From contig NOWV01000006.1 of assembly GCA_003344405.1 (NCBI GenBank), positions 806,001 through 870,000 of the forward strand: a stretch of 64,000 bases of DNA. The letters run 5' to 3'. This DNA is from Trichoplax sp. H2. Its lineage: Eukaryota; Placozoa; Uniplacotomia; Trichoplacea. The notes beneath the pieces are model-generated. The model did no database searches, was not told where the DNA came from, and saw only the letters and a list, made by a program, of their open reading frames with translations. Position 1 is the stretch's first letter; the number at the start of each line of letters is the position of its first letter. The position numbers and the translations under genes are program-made. Of the stretch, positions 1-18,310 are shown one piece after another.

Positions 1-105
1 TCGCTACTTTTAAATATACTTCATACGAGGAAGATGCTTGCTTATACTGTAGTATAATAACGGTCAAAGAAGGATGATTATTAACTACAAAAATTCAATC
101 ACTAC

Positions 106-3100
106 CTATGGTTTCTTCTAACGCTTCTTCCAAAAGCGACATTGATGAAATATAAGGATCATTCGTATTAGCATAATAAAGCAGAATCTTGCAAAAGGCT
201 AAAATGCTGCAACATTCGTAACATAAAATTTAAAGAAGCGTCAAACCATGAAAAGTAAGGAAAAGGCCTTAGCTAAGCTAATATTGTTGTACCTGATCTT
301 GATATTGTAGCATCCAGCGATAAAGTTTTGCTGCTTACACCATTCACTTAACACGTATTCCATGGCTGAGGTCCCTGTCGGACTGGGTACACTCACAAGT
401 AAATTATACACCAGTTGAAAGTGCTCATGGATTAAATAGGCAAACATTATTATTAAAGCCTAAATTGCAAAGCGAATCAGAATTTTAAAGCGTATCACTG
501 AACGTAACGAGACCAGCAATGATAGAAATCGAAATTGCTTAAACGCGATAGGAAACCTGCATAACATTGCCTTCTGTTACTTGCTGCATTTTCGCAAGAA
601 CCCCACGAAGGATTGTACCAAGATGTTGTTGCGCTAATACGTCACCCTTGTAAAATTGAGAATGTTTCTATAAAATTATGCCTTATAAAAATCCCAATTT
701 TTTTACGTGATTTATCAGAGAGGAATTCTAATATCTCTTGATGTGTAGTGCACCTTCCTAAAAAAGACAATTGTCAGTTTTCCTACTTGCGCCGCACTGT
801 ATTGTTCCAATTGTGGATCCACCTGTTTTAAAATGCAGTTGATGACATAAGAAAGTCCATCATTACCCTCAGGGTCCTTCCTAGATTCAAAACGAGTTTA
901 TTAGAATTAGTCAAAATCCTAGAAAATCGAGTGTTGCACTAAAGCAACATTACCTACCACTCAAACACCTGGTCAGAGCTTCGAGAAATAAATGCTCTGA
1001 GACAGTCACTTCCGCTCTATCATGTCATAATACGGTGATATCGGTAAGAAACGAATTGCGGACAATAGCAGTCATACTTCATCCGAATATTAAGTAATAT
1101 CAGATATATGAGCAAACTCACTTGAATAATAGAAACATCATCAGTATTCATCACAGTAACTGCTACTGTTGGAAATCCGATGTTAATAAGTGTTTCAGGT
1201 ACAGGAATCGGGCAATTTTTTATCAAGTCTTCCATAATATCTAAAGCTGTCTAAAAATTTTAATATGTTATTTAAAAACAATTTGCTACTTAAACATAAT
1301 AATATTTAAAATTATATTAGGCTGATTGCAGCTTACCCCAGTAGTACAGAAAGCACTTTTTCCGCTTGTAGAAATTAAATTCATTAAAACTGGAAATAAA
1401 TGAAGTTCTAATGTCTGAAGTAAGAAAATTGTTCACACATTTCATAAATCGAACGAAACGTGAGTTAAGATGGCATACAATCTTAGCATTAATTAATTAA
1501 TTAGCAATATAATTTCTTGCAGATCTGCTGTTGTCGACGCAATACCGTAGTATATTTCATACCTGGTAGCAGTTAGGAAATTTGCTGATAATTTTAAACG
1601 AATCTTGAGCTATAGCTTCAAGGTAGGGATCTAGAATGCGTAATTGTTAACTAAATTAATTGGTACATCTAAAGGAAAATCTTACTCTGGTAACGCAAGC
1701 ATAACAAAAATATCTGACGTACTTTGGTTGTAGGTCGAATAAAACTCTACAAGCATGGGTATCAGCTTGCCATGCACTGACTCCGTAACAGACCTACTAA
1801 TCTGTATGACATCAATTACATAAGTTTATGAAATAGAAACCTTGTATTAGTCCATGATTAAAGGTATACAAAACGAGAGAGCCTGTATCTATTACTAAAA
1901 CAATCTTCTCATGTGCATCTACTAAGCATAAACGTATCTCTAAATAGAATCAATGTTAATAGAACTGTTCATACGGACTGCAAAAATTTTCCGTAAAAGT
2001 CACTGATATTAACGAACCTGAAGAATAAAATTTAACGAATCAATCGCTAAACCCAAGATATCTACATCTTTACTAAAATCGAGTGCCAAGAATATTAAGC
2101 CATTAATGGCATCAGTCAGATAGGGGGACATTAGTTCGTGTCTTAAACCATCATTTAAACCTTGACTAAGTCTGATTAGATAATCATACACAATCAATCG
2201 TAATTAAATCAATTTAATTCATCTAATAAGTTTTAAAAGTATTGAATCTAATACCATCAAAATCATTTTACATTTAAAGGTAGGCAAATTATTAAAACCG
2301 TTATGAAGTCTATAAATGTAAAATATAGAGTGAAATCATTGAAAAGTCCTTACTGAGATAGTGCCTTGGCGCCATATATCCGAATAATGATATGCTGGGA
2401 TTGATTTACGGCTTCAGTACAACCCTTCATCAAGCTGCAATAACAGAATACAGTACGTAGAATTAATGTTCTTATTTCTATGCTTTAGAATTTTAGCAAC
2501 AAAGCCCGATTAACATAAATATTAGCAAATATCGAGCTACAATATATCCTGACTTGAAGGGCGATCATTTGAATTACTAACTTTGAAAATGCCGGGTCTT
2601 CCATCCGGGATGCCAATTTGCTACGAAGCCAAAGAGCACGCCCGGATAGAAATGGAGATACTAGGAAATATTAATAGAGCGCATTAAGACTATCTAATAA
2701 AAAATTCTGCAGTCTCCTAATAGCGGTAACAGAATTGATCTGCCACATTTGCAATCAAGAGTACCTGTCGATTGCACATCTATCGACATGATATAGTTTA
2801 GGAGGAAGTTATTTTCCAAGTAGTTTTGTACTGACTTCGTAGTCAAGAGATTACTTAAGTTTCCCAAGACCAATAAACAGCTTTCATGTACCTTCCACCT
2901 GCAATTGTAATTATAATTGATATTCATTTAACTTAAATATGCAAGAAAATTAGCACTTTGTACTATATCGAATAACGCAACTAAGGAATACGTATTTGAG
3001 TATCAAAAAAATTCATATATTTATTTGATACTAAAACACCGTTACGAACCAATGTGGCGAGTATTTAATCGTCTCAGCTTCATCGAAATGTTTTCTAACA

Positions 3101-6100
3101 GCTTTTGAAGTCGAATCCAAAATCTTGCTCTCGTTAAAGTGTATAATGGTCTATAAATAATACAGTATTATCCTTCTAACATTTAAGGAAGATCATGCAT
3201 ATGCAAAGCATCATCTGTTTAAAACAGTTATAATAACTTCTTCCATGTAACTTACATCTAACAAATTAACAGCCAATATTCTAACAGAAGACGTGATTGT
3301 ATCATCAACTTCATCTTCAATAAATCTGCCAGGACACGTAACCCATAAATCAGCCTGTAAATACATATTGTAATTTATAGGAAAGGCCATATTTATATTT
3401 TATATAAACAAATATTTTCATTATCAACCAAATACAAATTTTCTTATAATTACCTGTTCTTCCGATATAAGCATATATTTAATTAATTGATAAATTAAAT
3501 CATCCATCATAACATTAACGATCGATTTATATGTTTTACGTTGAAATAAGGCTGAAAAGAACTCAAAGAGGTGGCAAACTAAATTTTGAATATTATATCT
3601 TTCTCCTACAAAATTAACAAACCATACATTACATAACTAATATTTTTTTTTATTATTAAAGAAAGAGATATAAAATTATACCATCCGAATCTATAGATTC
3701 TTCCACTAATCGTGTATTATTTACTATTGTCTGTACATAAATAGATTAAGTCAAGGAACAATTATGAAAATATTCAAAGCCAATATAATTCTAATTTTAA
3801 TGTTTTATTACTTGCACAATTATATCAAAAACTCAATATTTACAAATTTCTTAGCAAATAGATCTACAGTATACAGTTATTACAAGGATATGTGTGGCTA
3901 CTTCGCGTAAAGAGGTCCCAAACAACAGGAATAACCCAATCTAAAATTTGTGCCATCTCCATAGGGAAAGATTCAACTAAACAAATCAACGTCTAAAATG
4001 GTAAAACATTAGCTAATAAATTAAAGCTCGTCCAAGAACAACAGCTGTTAATCGGTTACAGAAATAACAAATTATAGTACCAAAATGCCTTAAAGTTAAG
4101 CATAAAATAGAAACCAATAGTCTTGACCTTTATGACATTAGTTTTTAGAACATAATCGGAATGAGGTCCATCAGGTTGTGATAAAGACTCAGTGAAGGCT
4201 GATAAAAAGTGTGGTATGTAAGGAAAGAGCAGTACATTTGGAGCTGCCTGCAATCGTTGCAATTATGCATTAGAAACTCGCAATAACTCTCAAAAGTAAC
4301 TCAAAAAACTTACTTACTTTTTCAAGGTCGCTCATAGCAAAAATTAATGATATACAGGAATTCAATATGTGAGTCGTTTTACCGCGGATATTCGAATTAA
4401 AATTCTGGAAAAATAGTATATAAGTACATACATATTCTGTACTCGATATATATTTTCGGTATCTACTTTTCATATCGATGTTTTGATGATTTCGATAGTT
4501 AAAATGTAATACCTTTTCATCCTTAAATATTCTAATTAGCTCAGGGAACATGATCGGAATTAACTGAGGGAGCTGACTATCGGCCATATTATCTGATAAT
4601 TCTAAAAAATGTATTTAAAAGTATCAACATTATCATTATGCCTTAATATTACATTTACGAGCATCATAACAGCGCGCAATTTGTAACATTATGAGCCTAT
4701 ATGCTGATATAATGTTAAAATTATTTGCCTGTAAGAACTCTCATAGCTCCATGAACAAGATCCTGACTGCTACTCGTCATAAACCCAATAAGAATTTCGA
4801 AAAGCTGAGGCCATGACTCAGGCCAATCCCATCTGGCTATTTCAGAGATAGCATAAGCCTAAAAAGGGCAGAGTAATCTTCCTGAATCTGACTTAAAATG
4901 AGATACTAAATTTAATAATTACCACACTAGATCGGATAAGGCTTGAATGATCTCCAAGGGTGCTAGGCAGCAGTTCCCGTACTATGCATTTTGCCTTTAG
5001 AATTAAAAGCTGGTACTTAATGTAAAGTTAAATCTTTCTCTACATATTACAATTGCATCCAAACATAAAGAATAAATTCATGCGATCAACTTTGAAATAC
5101 TCATGCACACTTATAATCATAGAAATGAAGAAAATATGTAAGAATGGAAAATATTGCACTGCTGCAAATGTGAATAAGCTACATAATGCACCTACCCATT
5201 CCGGTGTTTCCGGTGCAACAAATTTATCTGATGTTGTTGACCAGTGAGTTTGTACATACTGCTTCAGCACAACTGCAGCTAACTAAATTACAAGCAAAAT
5301 AGATTACTAAATATCTAGTACCTTGTAACATTTCATTTCCTGATATTTACGATAGATAAACATTAATATCTTAGCAGTTATTTGCAGTGCCGTACTGTAT
5401 GTATTTCATGTCCATATTTGTACAACACAGCGTCTGAGTATTTCGTAATCGAATAGGTACCTACTCTCAAATTCAGTCTAAATCTATAGTTTTAAACTAC
5501 CTAAAGTATGTTCAAAATTAGCTAGTTTATTAAGTATTTACAATTAGTGAAACTATTCTACATGGGCAAATATACTACATGTTACATCCAAAATTTCATT
5601 TCGCTACATTTCACTGTTAGAACAGTGTATTTGTATGTTCTAACATTATTTCTTTACTGACAATTATAACACGTATAATCATTTTTCCAGGGTGTTAGAT
5701 ATGTATAATGAGTGTAACATCCATGATCATACTTTTAGAATTATAGTACCTCCTATACAATACGATCTATTACTGCAATAATTATATAATCGACAAGTAG
5801 GGCTCGATGTGCGCTTTATGCTATATTTTTAATAATATTAATAACAAATTGGACATGCTCGTACAATGAAATTTGCAAACGCGATTACACTTATAGATTT
5901 AACATCCACGTATTCAACTAAGAATGAAACCGTCTCAATTAAAATTACCTGCCGGATAGGAAGAAAGTTATTTTGATCGATAATTATATCCGTTAAATAT
6001 ACTCCGAACTCTAAAAGAAGAATATTAAAGTGAGCTCCTTTGCAAACTATATTACGTTTACGACTTCAGTAATTCACCGATATTGAGCACCTGTAACGAA

Positions 6101-6518
6101 TTAAATAATTACTGTACAGTACTGTAGTCTGCACGATACTGTAGTGTTGTGTAATCAAGCCAGTAAACTTAGCATGCTCACTGTCATCTACGTATACCAT
6201 ATATATATATAGATAGATAGATAACGAACTGCAAAGATAGAAGTTACAATGATATATAATCGAATAAATTCAATCATCATCGTTATTTTTAGGAATATTA
6301 GTTTTCCCCATTTTATCCTTGTAAAGCGAAATAATTACTACTTTATAGTACAATCTATATGTAACATTTAGAATCTGTTGCAAACCCGGCGTCATCTCAA
6401 TAACGTTTAAGTGATCTTCCCCTTGTTGTCTCGCATGTTGTGCATCAGATAAAATGCATTTCAGACTTTCCAGAAGCGCTACTTTTAACTCTGTCCTTCT
6501 GACCTCCATTGGTTGCAT
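106..6518 (-). CDS. IPO9: Importin-9 (partial, 3' end outside window)
   Basis: Importin-beta family karyopherin that carries histones, ribosomal proteins and actin through the nuclear pore; built of HEAT repeats with an N-terminal Ran-binding region. The gene is split into many short exons. Well-supported exons (reading leftward) are 6518-6386, 6010-5949, 5282-5196, 4994-4923 and, near the C-terminus, about 447-300 and 198-106. Family-specific peptides visible are LKQYVQTHW (near 5240), VRELLP (near 4970), EFGVYLTD (near 6000) and [18 protein letters not shown] (near 380), all collinear with vertebrate IPO9. Phases agree: exon 1 ends with one base that exon 2 completes to Glu. The start is Met at 6516-6518 or at 6507-6509. 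The acidic loop and C-terminus lie beyond the left edge. I did not trace every middle exon. It is head to head with IMPDH, about 620 bp away. Confidence 0.93.
6199..6223. repeat. (TA)n/(GATA)n microsatellite
   Basis: A run of TA dinucleotides passes directly into GATA tetranucleotides. It lies in the first intron of IPO9. Confidence 0.8.
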
Positions 6519-7138
6519 TCTCAGTGTCACACACTCACACTGTCCGATGTTACTGGCGGTGGCAAAAAACCGAAACAAAGGTCATTTGAAAGCGTCAATG
6601 TTGTACTGTACTGTACAGTACAGTGAACTTTGGTTCAGTATTTTCAAAGTTTTGCAGTACTGTACTGTTCAGTATCAAAGTTTTGCAGTACTGTAAAGTA
6701 CTGTCTGTACAGTACAGTACAGTAACAGTATACTGAGTGTACAGTACTGTACTGTACACTACATTACAGTACAGTATGTCATTTACATGTGCCTCGTGCC
6801 CACTAATAGCTACGCTACAGTAATAAAGATACTGTACAGTACAGTACGGTAGGTACAGTAGTCACTTCACAGCTTAGAGGCTACAGTATGATTTACGGTA
6901 ATTTGGTACAGTATTTACTGTTAGTAAATTATTTACAAATCGCACTTTCATAATTGTCTTCATTGTCTTATTATGATTACTAGTAATTATAAGGATAGTG
7001 AGTAGCTACCGGATAAAATCCATTACAACCTTATTTTACAGTACCTACTGTTTAGTAGTACCTAATAATAAATTTAGTCCAAATCGCAACTTCTTATTAG
7101 TTTTATACCTTATTCTAAATGCAAGGTATCATACTAGA
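6519..7138. promoter_or_regulatory. Shared 5' region between IPO9 and IMPDH with GTACW arrays
   Basis: The two genes start about 620 bp apart on opposite strands, so their promoters must lie in or next to this interval. It holds dense GTACA/GTACT repeats at about 6600-6780 and 6830-6870. No TATA box or other core element could be assigned with confidence. That the arrays affect transcription is inference. Confidence 0.5.
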
Positions 7139-11455
<4,317 letters not shown>

Positions 11456-14332
11456 GCCAACTTTTATTTTACTACCTTAGGCGCTGTACATGTACCCACA
11501 TGGAATATTAACACTCATTTTCTCTTAATTTAAATTGTTGAAAGATTCGAAAAGCGCTTATTTTAGACTACAGCATTACAGAAGTGCCCGTTTGATGGAT
11601 GGATATTATGCTACAAAAAACTAATCGTAGCGCGTTTAAATTATACATTGGGTACGCATAGTTATGAAACATTAAATATCCAGATGCGTATTTATTTCAA
11701 TAATTATAATTGAATCCAAAACAGAATTTAAACAGTCAACGTATCTTGTTGTATCTTAATGTTGTGCTTGCACTTCGTAAATGGTAAATTTGTGCGCTTT
11801 CGTTATTTATATCAAATATTTCAAGAGTTATATGACCTCCTCAAGACATCCCTAAAGAGATTACTAGCCAACCTATTCATTCAATTTGTACTTTAAATAA
11901 ATAGTACAATGATAAATATGCATCCCTAGTAAATATAGTATAGTAAGATATTTAATCTTGTTTTTGTCTAACTGACATCTAACAATTTGCCCGTACGTTC
12001 ATGATATTATGAGATATAGTACCAGGTTTAAAATGAATATAAATTATTAGCCTATATTCTTAAATGACACTTGTGTCTAAATAACAAAACATGTAAAGTT
12101 TCAAACAATATACGAATGCTGACATACGCGTATTCCTACAATCAAGATAGCTAGTGTATCCAGAATAATCTCCCGTATTAATTCACATAAATTTCATAGC
12201 TCTATTTTAAAATAATATTAACCCTTCAGATACCTGTTTTCTCACCAAAATGGTTTTCCTTTCTTAAGTGTTATCGAGTTGAAAATAAAATACATAATAT
12301 ATAAAAACCTTATCTCTGACACTACATGACTAGAGTAATAGTGGCTTTCTTTAAAAAGAGTTAGGCATAAGAATTTAAAGCATACCTATGTAACATATGA
12401 GGGATTTATGGTGAAGTCATCACTGAGTACGATTTGTAATACAGAACACTAATTAGTTATACCGTATATAGTAGTCCAACTGTAGAATCGCAGATCAATA
12501 TTTTGTCAAATTTTGGAACTATGTACAAAACTCTTATTACCATTCGGTTCACTTAAGGAAATAACATTTCTCGTATTAGTATGAAACATTGCAGTACTAC
12601 CCCGTTAATTTTCTCTGATGTCATCGTTACACTGTAAAGTAAAAATTTGACAATTTAGATGCTACAGTATACTTATACAAAAAAGCATACAAGTAACATG
12701 CAAGACATTGCATACTAACTTTAAGAAACTCGTGAAGATTCTAACGAACTCTGCTACTATCTGCGAACAACAGATATGATTGATTGATTTTTCGTATTCG
12801 CGACTGTTGTAAGTTCACAACTGTTTAAACTTACGTACGCGTATTAAACTATGCAAAGACAAGTAGAATTAATTCTCAAACGTCCAATAGGTCAGTGAGA
12901 CTCGATATTCCTAAAATAAATTTGTAACTTCGTGACTAGCTGTAAGTGTTATGCAATTAATGCTCGATTTGCAACTCATTTCGACGCATTCTCGATGGTC
13001 GTTAAGAAACTACGGTACAGTGGTAAAGAAAGTAACACGTCAATCTGCAGCTTACATTGTTATTAAACTAATATTGCATATTATTATAAAATATGAACTA
13101 ATGTAAATGTTACAGTCGAAGAAATTATAGCCTTAAATTCGCCCTTTATTGTAATATCCGCGTATGCAATGTAACATTTTTCGCATACCCGTATACATAT
13201 CAGCAGACTTAAAAAATTTAAGGTTTAACCACCTAAAATTGTCATAAGCCATACATAATTTAAAGAGCTAAAAAATTAAGCTAACGACGTAAACTATTTC
13301 TTAGCTTTTTGTCTCACATGTATCTACACAAAGTAGATACAAAACTGTATACGACAGTATTTCATCTTCAAATTCTAAAGCCTGTTTCATTTACTGTATG
13401 TATACTCAGAGATACCGTATAATTTACTCCGCTAAAACTAGTTATTTATTAATTTTCTTCAATTGCTCGTGCGTACAATACGTAGATCTCACCTGTGAAA
13501 ACGAAAACTAAATTTAGACATTTGATGACCTTACCCGATTTGGTTATGTGAATCACAATAAAGGTACAGCTGTTGTTAAAAATAGGAAGCTTTACTTGAT
13601 ACCGTAGCTCACTCAAAATAAGAAAGAGTCTTTTATTATGTAATATACGTGTGCATCCGGTGTTAAGTTAATTATTGAACAATAGAACGGTTGCTTACTT
13701 TATGATCACATTTATCTCGTTCCCGATGCCCAATATGACAAAATTATAAAACAACATTATTCATATAATATATTATATCACTATAATGTCATCCAGTTAC
13801 CCACAATACGAATAGTAGGAATAATTATTTAGCCAATCACTCACTATATTACGGTTTATATGAGTTAGAAATTAGAAACTTTGGGTTTTTACTAAAGTTA
13901 CACAATTCCATGCAGTAACTCTTTATTGTTGGTGTTTTCTACTAGTTATAATTAGCAGTCAGAATGACTACCAATTCATCCAAACGGTAAGCTAATCTAC
14001 AACGTGAATTTAGCTTGTATAGCACGAAGGGTGAGTAGGCTCTGTTTATAAAGACATATCTCAGCCTCCCGTTAGTATTCCACTGCAGTTAGGCCACAAT
14101 ACTTGATCCCAATAAATTTGCCTGTGATTAATGAGCATCTCCAATACCATACATGCTTTACAAAACATGCAGGTAATAATACCGCATTAACCATCATTGC
14201 ACACAAAAAGATTTCACTACAACCGTAGTTACTTACATCAAAAAGCATAGTCGTAAGTTTACATTTGTAATATTACTATTATCCTCCTTCGGAGGCACAT
14301 TCAAACGGAGCGGTGATGGGCACTCATTAACT
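11456..14332. other. Convergent intergenic region, no gene seen
   Basis: 2.9 kb between the 3' ends of IMPDH and TRABD. It is AT-rich, without a long open frame, without a recognisable exon on either strand and without GTACW arrays. Possible polyadenylation signals (AATAAA-like) follow IMPDH near 11890. A small ATG-containing stretch with a good GTAAGC donor at about 13964-13986 (+) was seen but could not be joined to anything. Confidence 0.6.
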
Positions 14333-16253
14333 TTAAAAATCAATCTTTCGCCATTTACATATATTGAACAACCCGTATAAGGCCAGGCTAAAGACTGACC
14401 CTTTTATAAGAAAGGAAACCAATCGAGAAGACAACGGGGTAGACGGAACCCTAAATGTTATAAAGATTGGCATTAATCCGGTATATCTCGAGAATCATAG
14501 GTTATCAGGCAAGAAAACGCAGGATTTAACTAACGCTATGTACGTGTATTCCTTAGCTGTAACTACCTTAATAATTCTTGTACATCAATTGGTTTACCCC
14601 AATTCTCAACTATTCCGTGGATATGGCCAAGTCCAACCACACCAACCACCACCGGCGGCTGCGGATCCCACAATGTGTCTATCATAAAGAGTAATACAAT
14701 ACACGAGTATAAGCAGATTTATCCCATTATCTACTTTGCGTAGCCTATAGTACTCTACACCAGCTTTCATTTACCAAGGTGCCTTGATGCTATCTCTTTC
14801 GCTTGCAACAACGAATATGCCAAGTATGCATCACGTTCGTCAACGATCACTCGAGCTAACGACGGAAAAGTATCCGTTATCTCATGCAGTAACTCCATTA
14901 GCAAATCTTGATCTTTCATTTTTTCAATTTCTTCTTTCCTATTTTTAACAAAATATTTCATAAACCTTCATATTGTACAACAAACGACAGCTTCTTGATA
15001 CCAATCGCATCAATTGTATATGTTGTTAAATAATAACTATTATATCTAAAACGTTCTTTGCGTACGTTATATTCTTATCGGAGGTAATCAAATTATAAAC
15101 TAGTTTTATCCTTTGCCAAATACTTAGACTTGCCACAGTCCTTTTCATCGTTATCTATAATTATAATTATTAAGTAAGACTTAATATGACGTAATACTCT
15201 TCTTTAGCAGTAGCGTTACCTCTATAGGGCGATCTCCCAAATGCATTTTGCATCCTGGTACTTGTAAAGCCTATTCATAACGTAGTTTCGATGAAATTTA
15301 GTTGATCCGAAATTTATGTAACTGTAAAACAAGATAAACTTTAATTTATTATAATTATGATGCCTCTTTAACTGCAGCACGAAACTCGCATCCGGGTGCA
15401 ACTCCTAATTGCTTGGTTATACTGGCAGTCAAATTAATAAACAATAAATGCACAATTCCACTGAGAACACCATTCTAAGAAAGAGAATTACGTATGTAGA
15501 ATAGTCTTTAGATATCAGCATATCAACTAGTAACCCATACCATCAATTAATTAAATTAAAAATCGTAAAGCCGCTGTCAAAGATCGCGATGCGATAATAC
15601 GCATGGTTATATAACATTACTTAACATAAAAAGGCGCATTCATAGCCATACCTGAGAAATTACCGATCGCACTTTCCTAAGATCCATATTCTCTGCTTCA
15701 TCTATCAAGCGTTTCTCACTAATTGTAGCAATACTTGCTCTGCTTCTGCACAGTTCTATCATAACGACATCAGGTTGTACTGCACGAATTAACTAGAATA
15801 CATGCATAAATACTGCAATTAGACAAATCAGATCAGTAATTTAGTAAACTACGATTGTGAAACAATACTGTACTCTGCGATTAACTGCTAATGTAATGAC
15901 ATTTTCTCGACTTTCACTAAAGCAGACTATCTCAGCATCATTCGATTTTTAAGTTATGTTAGTAATTAAAAAATATAACCTACGTTATAATACCGTATAA
16001 CCAATTACTGTAGCTTTTACCTCTTCCACTTCCCTGCAGCTCTCTTTACTAAAATGTGCAGTTCCAATTAAATAAATACTCGAATTATCACGTTGATTAT
16101 CAAATTTAATCACCGACGGCGGTAAATCGTAGGAATTAATATCCTTTCTTGTTTGTTTTCTTAATAAATATTTTGCTACTTCATCTTCCACATCATCTCT
16201 TTGAGCACGTGCAAAGTTAATCTCAGGCACATTCTCGTTAAGATTCGATGTTC
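14333..16253 (-). CDS. TRABD: TraB domain-containing protein (5' exon(s) not found)
   Basis: Eukaryotic TraB/PrgY-family protein, related to a group of putative Tiki-like metalloproteases; vertebrate TRABD is reported at the mitochondrial outer membrane. Exons, reading leftward: 16253-16021, 15792-15652, 15474-15364, 15270-15220, 15154-15066, 14938-14775, 14678-14567 and 14450-14333, with all phases closing. Diagnostic motifs are YLIGTAHFS (GxxH of TraB, near 16080), QPDVVMIELC (near 15770), the HLGDRP block (near 15235), a second conserved block ending in IVDERDAYLAY (near 14820) and VVGVVGLGHIHGI (near 14620). A C-terminal hydrophobic segment (SVFSLALYGLFNI) is a likely membrane anchor. The intron after 15364 has a GC donor. 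The first exon found begins in phase 1, so at least one more coding exon lies upstream; an ATG exon at about 18358-18400 is possible, but its phase does not join directly. Confidence 0.93.
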
Positions 16254-17286
16254 CTGAAATTTTATATTGACAGTGAATAAGGTACGAATGACAAAATTGT
16301 CCAGAAACGTAAAATATTGTACTGTACAGTACACTGTACAGTATAGGACTGAGTGAAATATGCAAACCAAAACTACAATATACGTATCTTTCAGTTATAG
16401 CTTAACCTTTAATTGATACCATTCCGTACTGTACATAAGTACACATATTTGTATAGTGTACGAGCGTATACTGTATACAGTATAACTATTCATCAATTAG
16501 AGCTTAAATTTTTACTCAAATGAAGATTAGTGAAGATCATTATTTTTTTCATTTCATGAACTTTCTTATCAGGCAATTTTTCATTAACAGCAAAAAAGAT
16601 TCGCTCATTCTACTGTACTGCACAGTACTAGTACACTACGGTATACGCGTACACCGCATTGTACAGTAAATCGTTAATTTGCGATACACCCTATGCAGAA
16701 ATGTACAATACAGTGTGCAATTCATATGTATCAGAACATACAGTATACAGTATTGCGTTAGATATCGACTGTTTTAACTTGATTAATTAATTAATTTTAC
16801 AGCAAATTTATTTTCGCCGCTGCGTGTAAGTACTGTCGGCTTACACCTGGCAATGGTTTGGTAGTAAATTAAAAGCTAAATTTTAGATTAAATTTTATCA
16901 CACCTGTAAAACTACCCTCCGCCATTATAGTCCAAAATAGTATTGTAATGTTAAGATATTACAAATCAATGATGATGATAAATGATAGATTCGTGTACAG
17001 GCGCTGTTTGTACATAAAAATTCAATTCTAGCCAAATTTCGAAGACTCGCAGGTCGCAACTTCTTGTACAGTACTGTACTGTACAGTACTGTTTTGTATT
17101 TTAAGTCTAGGATTTTGATTTCGCCGACACTGAGAAAAGTACTGTAGACACCAGCATGGATGTGACCGGACAAGTGGACATGTACTCGGACGATCGGACA
17201 CTCGAGTATTTTACAGTCAATTTATTGCTCCAAACACTTGTATTCGTTATACTGTACGATATAAATAACTACATAGAGTTTTCCTT

Positions 17287-17359
17287 TTAACTCTATGATC
17301 CAGCCTAAAGACCCTTAACTTAAGGGTCTCTAATTTTTTAATCCAGCCCATAGAGGTAA
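17287..17359. repeat. Small hairpin element with terminal inverted repeats
   Basis: A perfect 10-bp palindrome with one central base (AGACCCTTAA-C-TTAAGGGTCT, 17309-17329) is enclosed by CTCTATG (17291-17297) and its inverse CATAGAG (17349-17355). TCCAGCC occurs on both sides of the core. It resembles a tiny foldback element; a stem-forming RNA is an alternative. Confidence 0.55.
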
Positions 17360-17769
17360 ATAAAAAAAAAAAACTACGGTGTTAGGGTCTATACCATTGT
17401 GTTCGAACATCAACCTATAGTGTTATTTACCGACAATGGTTAAGACGGCACAGTAGAGAAAATTCAATTATCGTATTTACAGGGTTCTTTGTCGGGCACC
17501 CAACCCTAGTTTAAATTCAGGACCCTGGTATATACTGTACTGCACACTGTACAGTACTGTACCCGGGGGCAGGACATACTAGAAAGAGAGAGGGACGCCT
17601 AGCGGCCGGCCATTCAGTATAAAATTATGAGAGGGAGGGCTTATCATTTTTCTGGTCATTCTACTGTACGCTACCACCGAAACTGCATACTACACTGTGC
17701 AAAATCAACCAAGCGGTTACAGTAATTTGGATGACAATCACGGACAGTATAGTGTATCGTTTCAGACAT

Positions 17770-17870
17770 ACGGTTCATGTGAGATGACTAGCAAAATAGT
17801 CTGCACCTCATTTTTAGTATACCAATGACAGGTGTATCTCTGTCCGTCTCTTTCTTCTTTTAGTACTAGT
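17770..17870 (+). repeat. Dispersed repeat, copy 1
   Basis: A segment starting TGAGATGACTAGCAAAATAG and continuing through ATTTTTAGTATACCAA to a pyrimidine tract (TCTCTTTCTT) is diverged from, but clearly similar to, segments at about 62127-62215 and 62905-62990. In all three, GTACW units lie next to it. Confidence 0.6.
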
Positions 17871-17879
17871 CCCTGACTG

Positions 17880-18039
17880 TAGTGTACAGTACACTGTACA
17901 GTAAATAAAGTACAGTACTGTATTGTACAGTACAGTACAGTACAGTACAGAAAAATGACGGATTTTACAGTGCACTACTGTACTGTACAGTGTACTGTAC
18001 ACTAGTATACAGTATACAGTACTGTACTATACTGTACTA
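17880..18039. repeat. GTACW pentamer array
   Basis: Successive GTACA/GTACT pentamers, including five GTACA in a row near 17925-17950, interrupted by short unique segments. The unit is its own reverse complement up to the W base, so the array has no strand. Confidence 0.9.
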
Positions 18040-18149
18040 ATAAATATGATTGAGAGGCTGATTATATTATTATTATTTTAATGGTCATTTCAACTGTATC
18101 ATACTGTATGTCTCTAACGGCACGCTATACTGTACTTTAGATTGGTTTT

Positions 18150-18310
18150 GTGCAGTTCAGTACAGTACTGTACAGTGTACACTGGCCGTTGGCTGTCCCG
18201 TTTTTCTTTTTTTAGTACAGTACGTAGTCTATGATACAGTGTACTGTACAGTACAGTATTGACGTTTAGTAGACTGCAGTAGTACAGTATTGTACAGTAT
18301 CGTACAAAAA
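18150..18310. repeat. GTACW pentamer array
   Basis: Several short blocks of GTACA/GTACT units separated by 10-40 bp of unique sequence, in the upstream region of TRABD. Confidence 0.85.

Noticed and set aside
13964-13986. Possible tiny first exon (ATG ... GTAAGC) on the + strand
   Set aside because: No downstream exon with matching phase or homology before the antisense TRABD exons.
14364-14687. 107-codon open frame on the + strand with a hydrophobic stretch
   Set aside because: It is antisense to the last two exons of TRABD, whose conserved GLGHIHG and C-terminal anchor account for the sequence.
17880-18310. CRISPR-like regular repeats
   Set aside because: The unit is a 5-bp self-complementary motif without unique spacers of constant length, in an animal genome.
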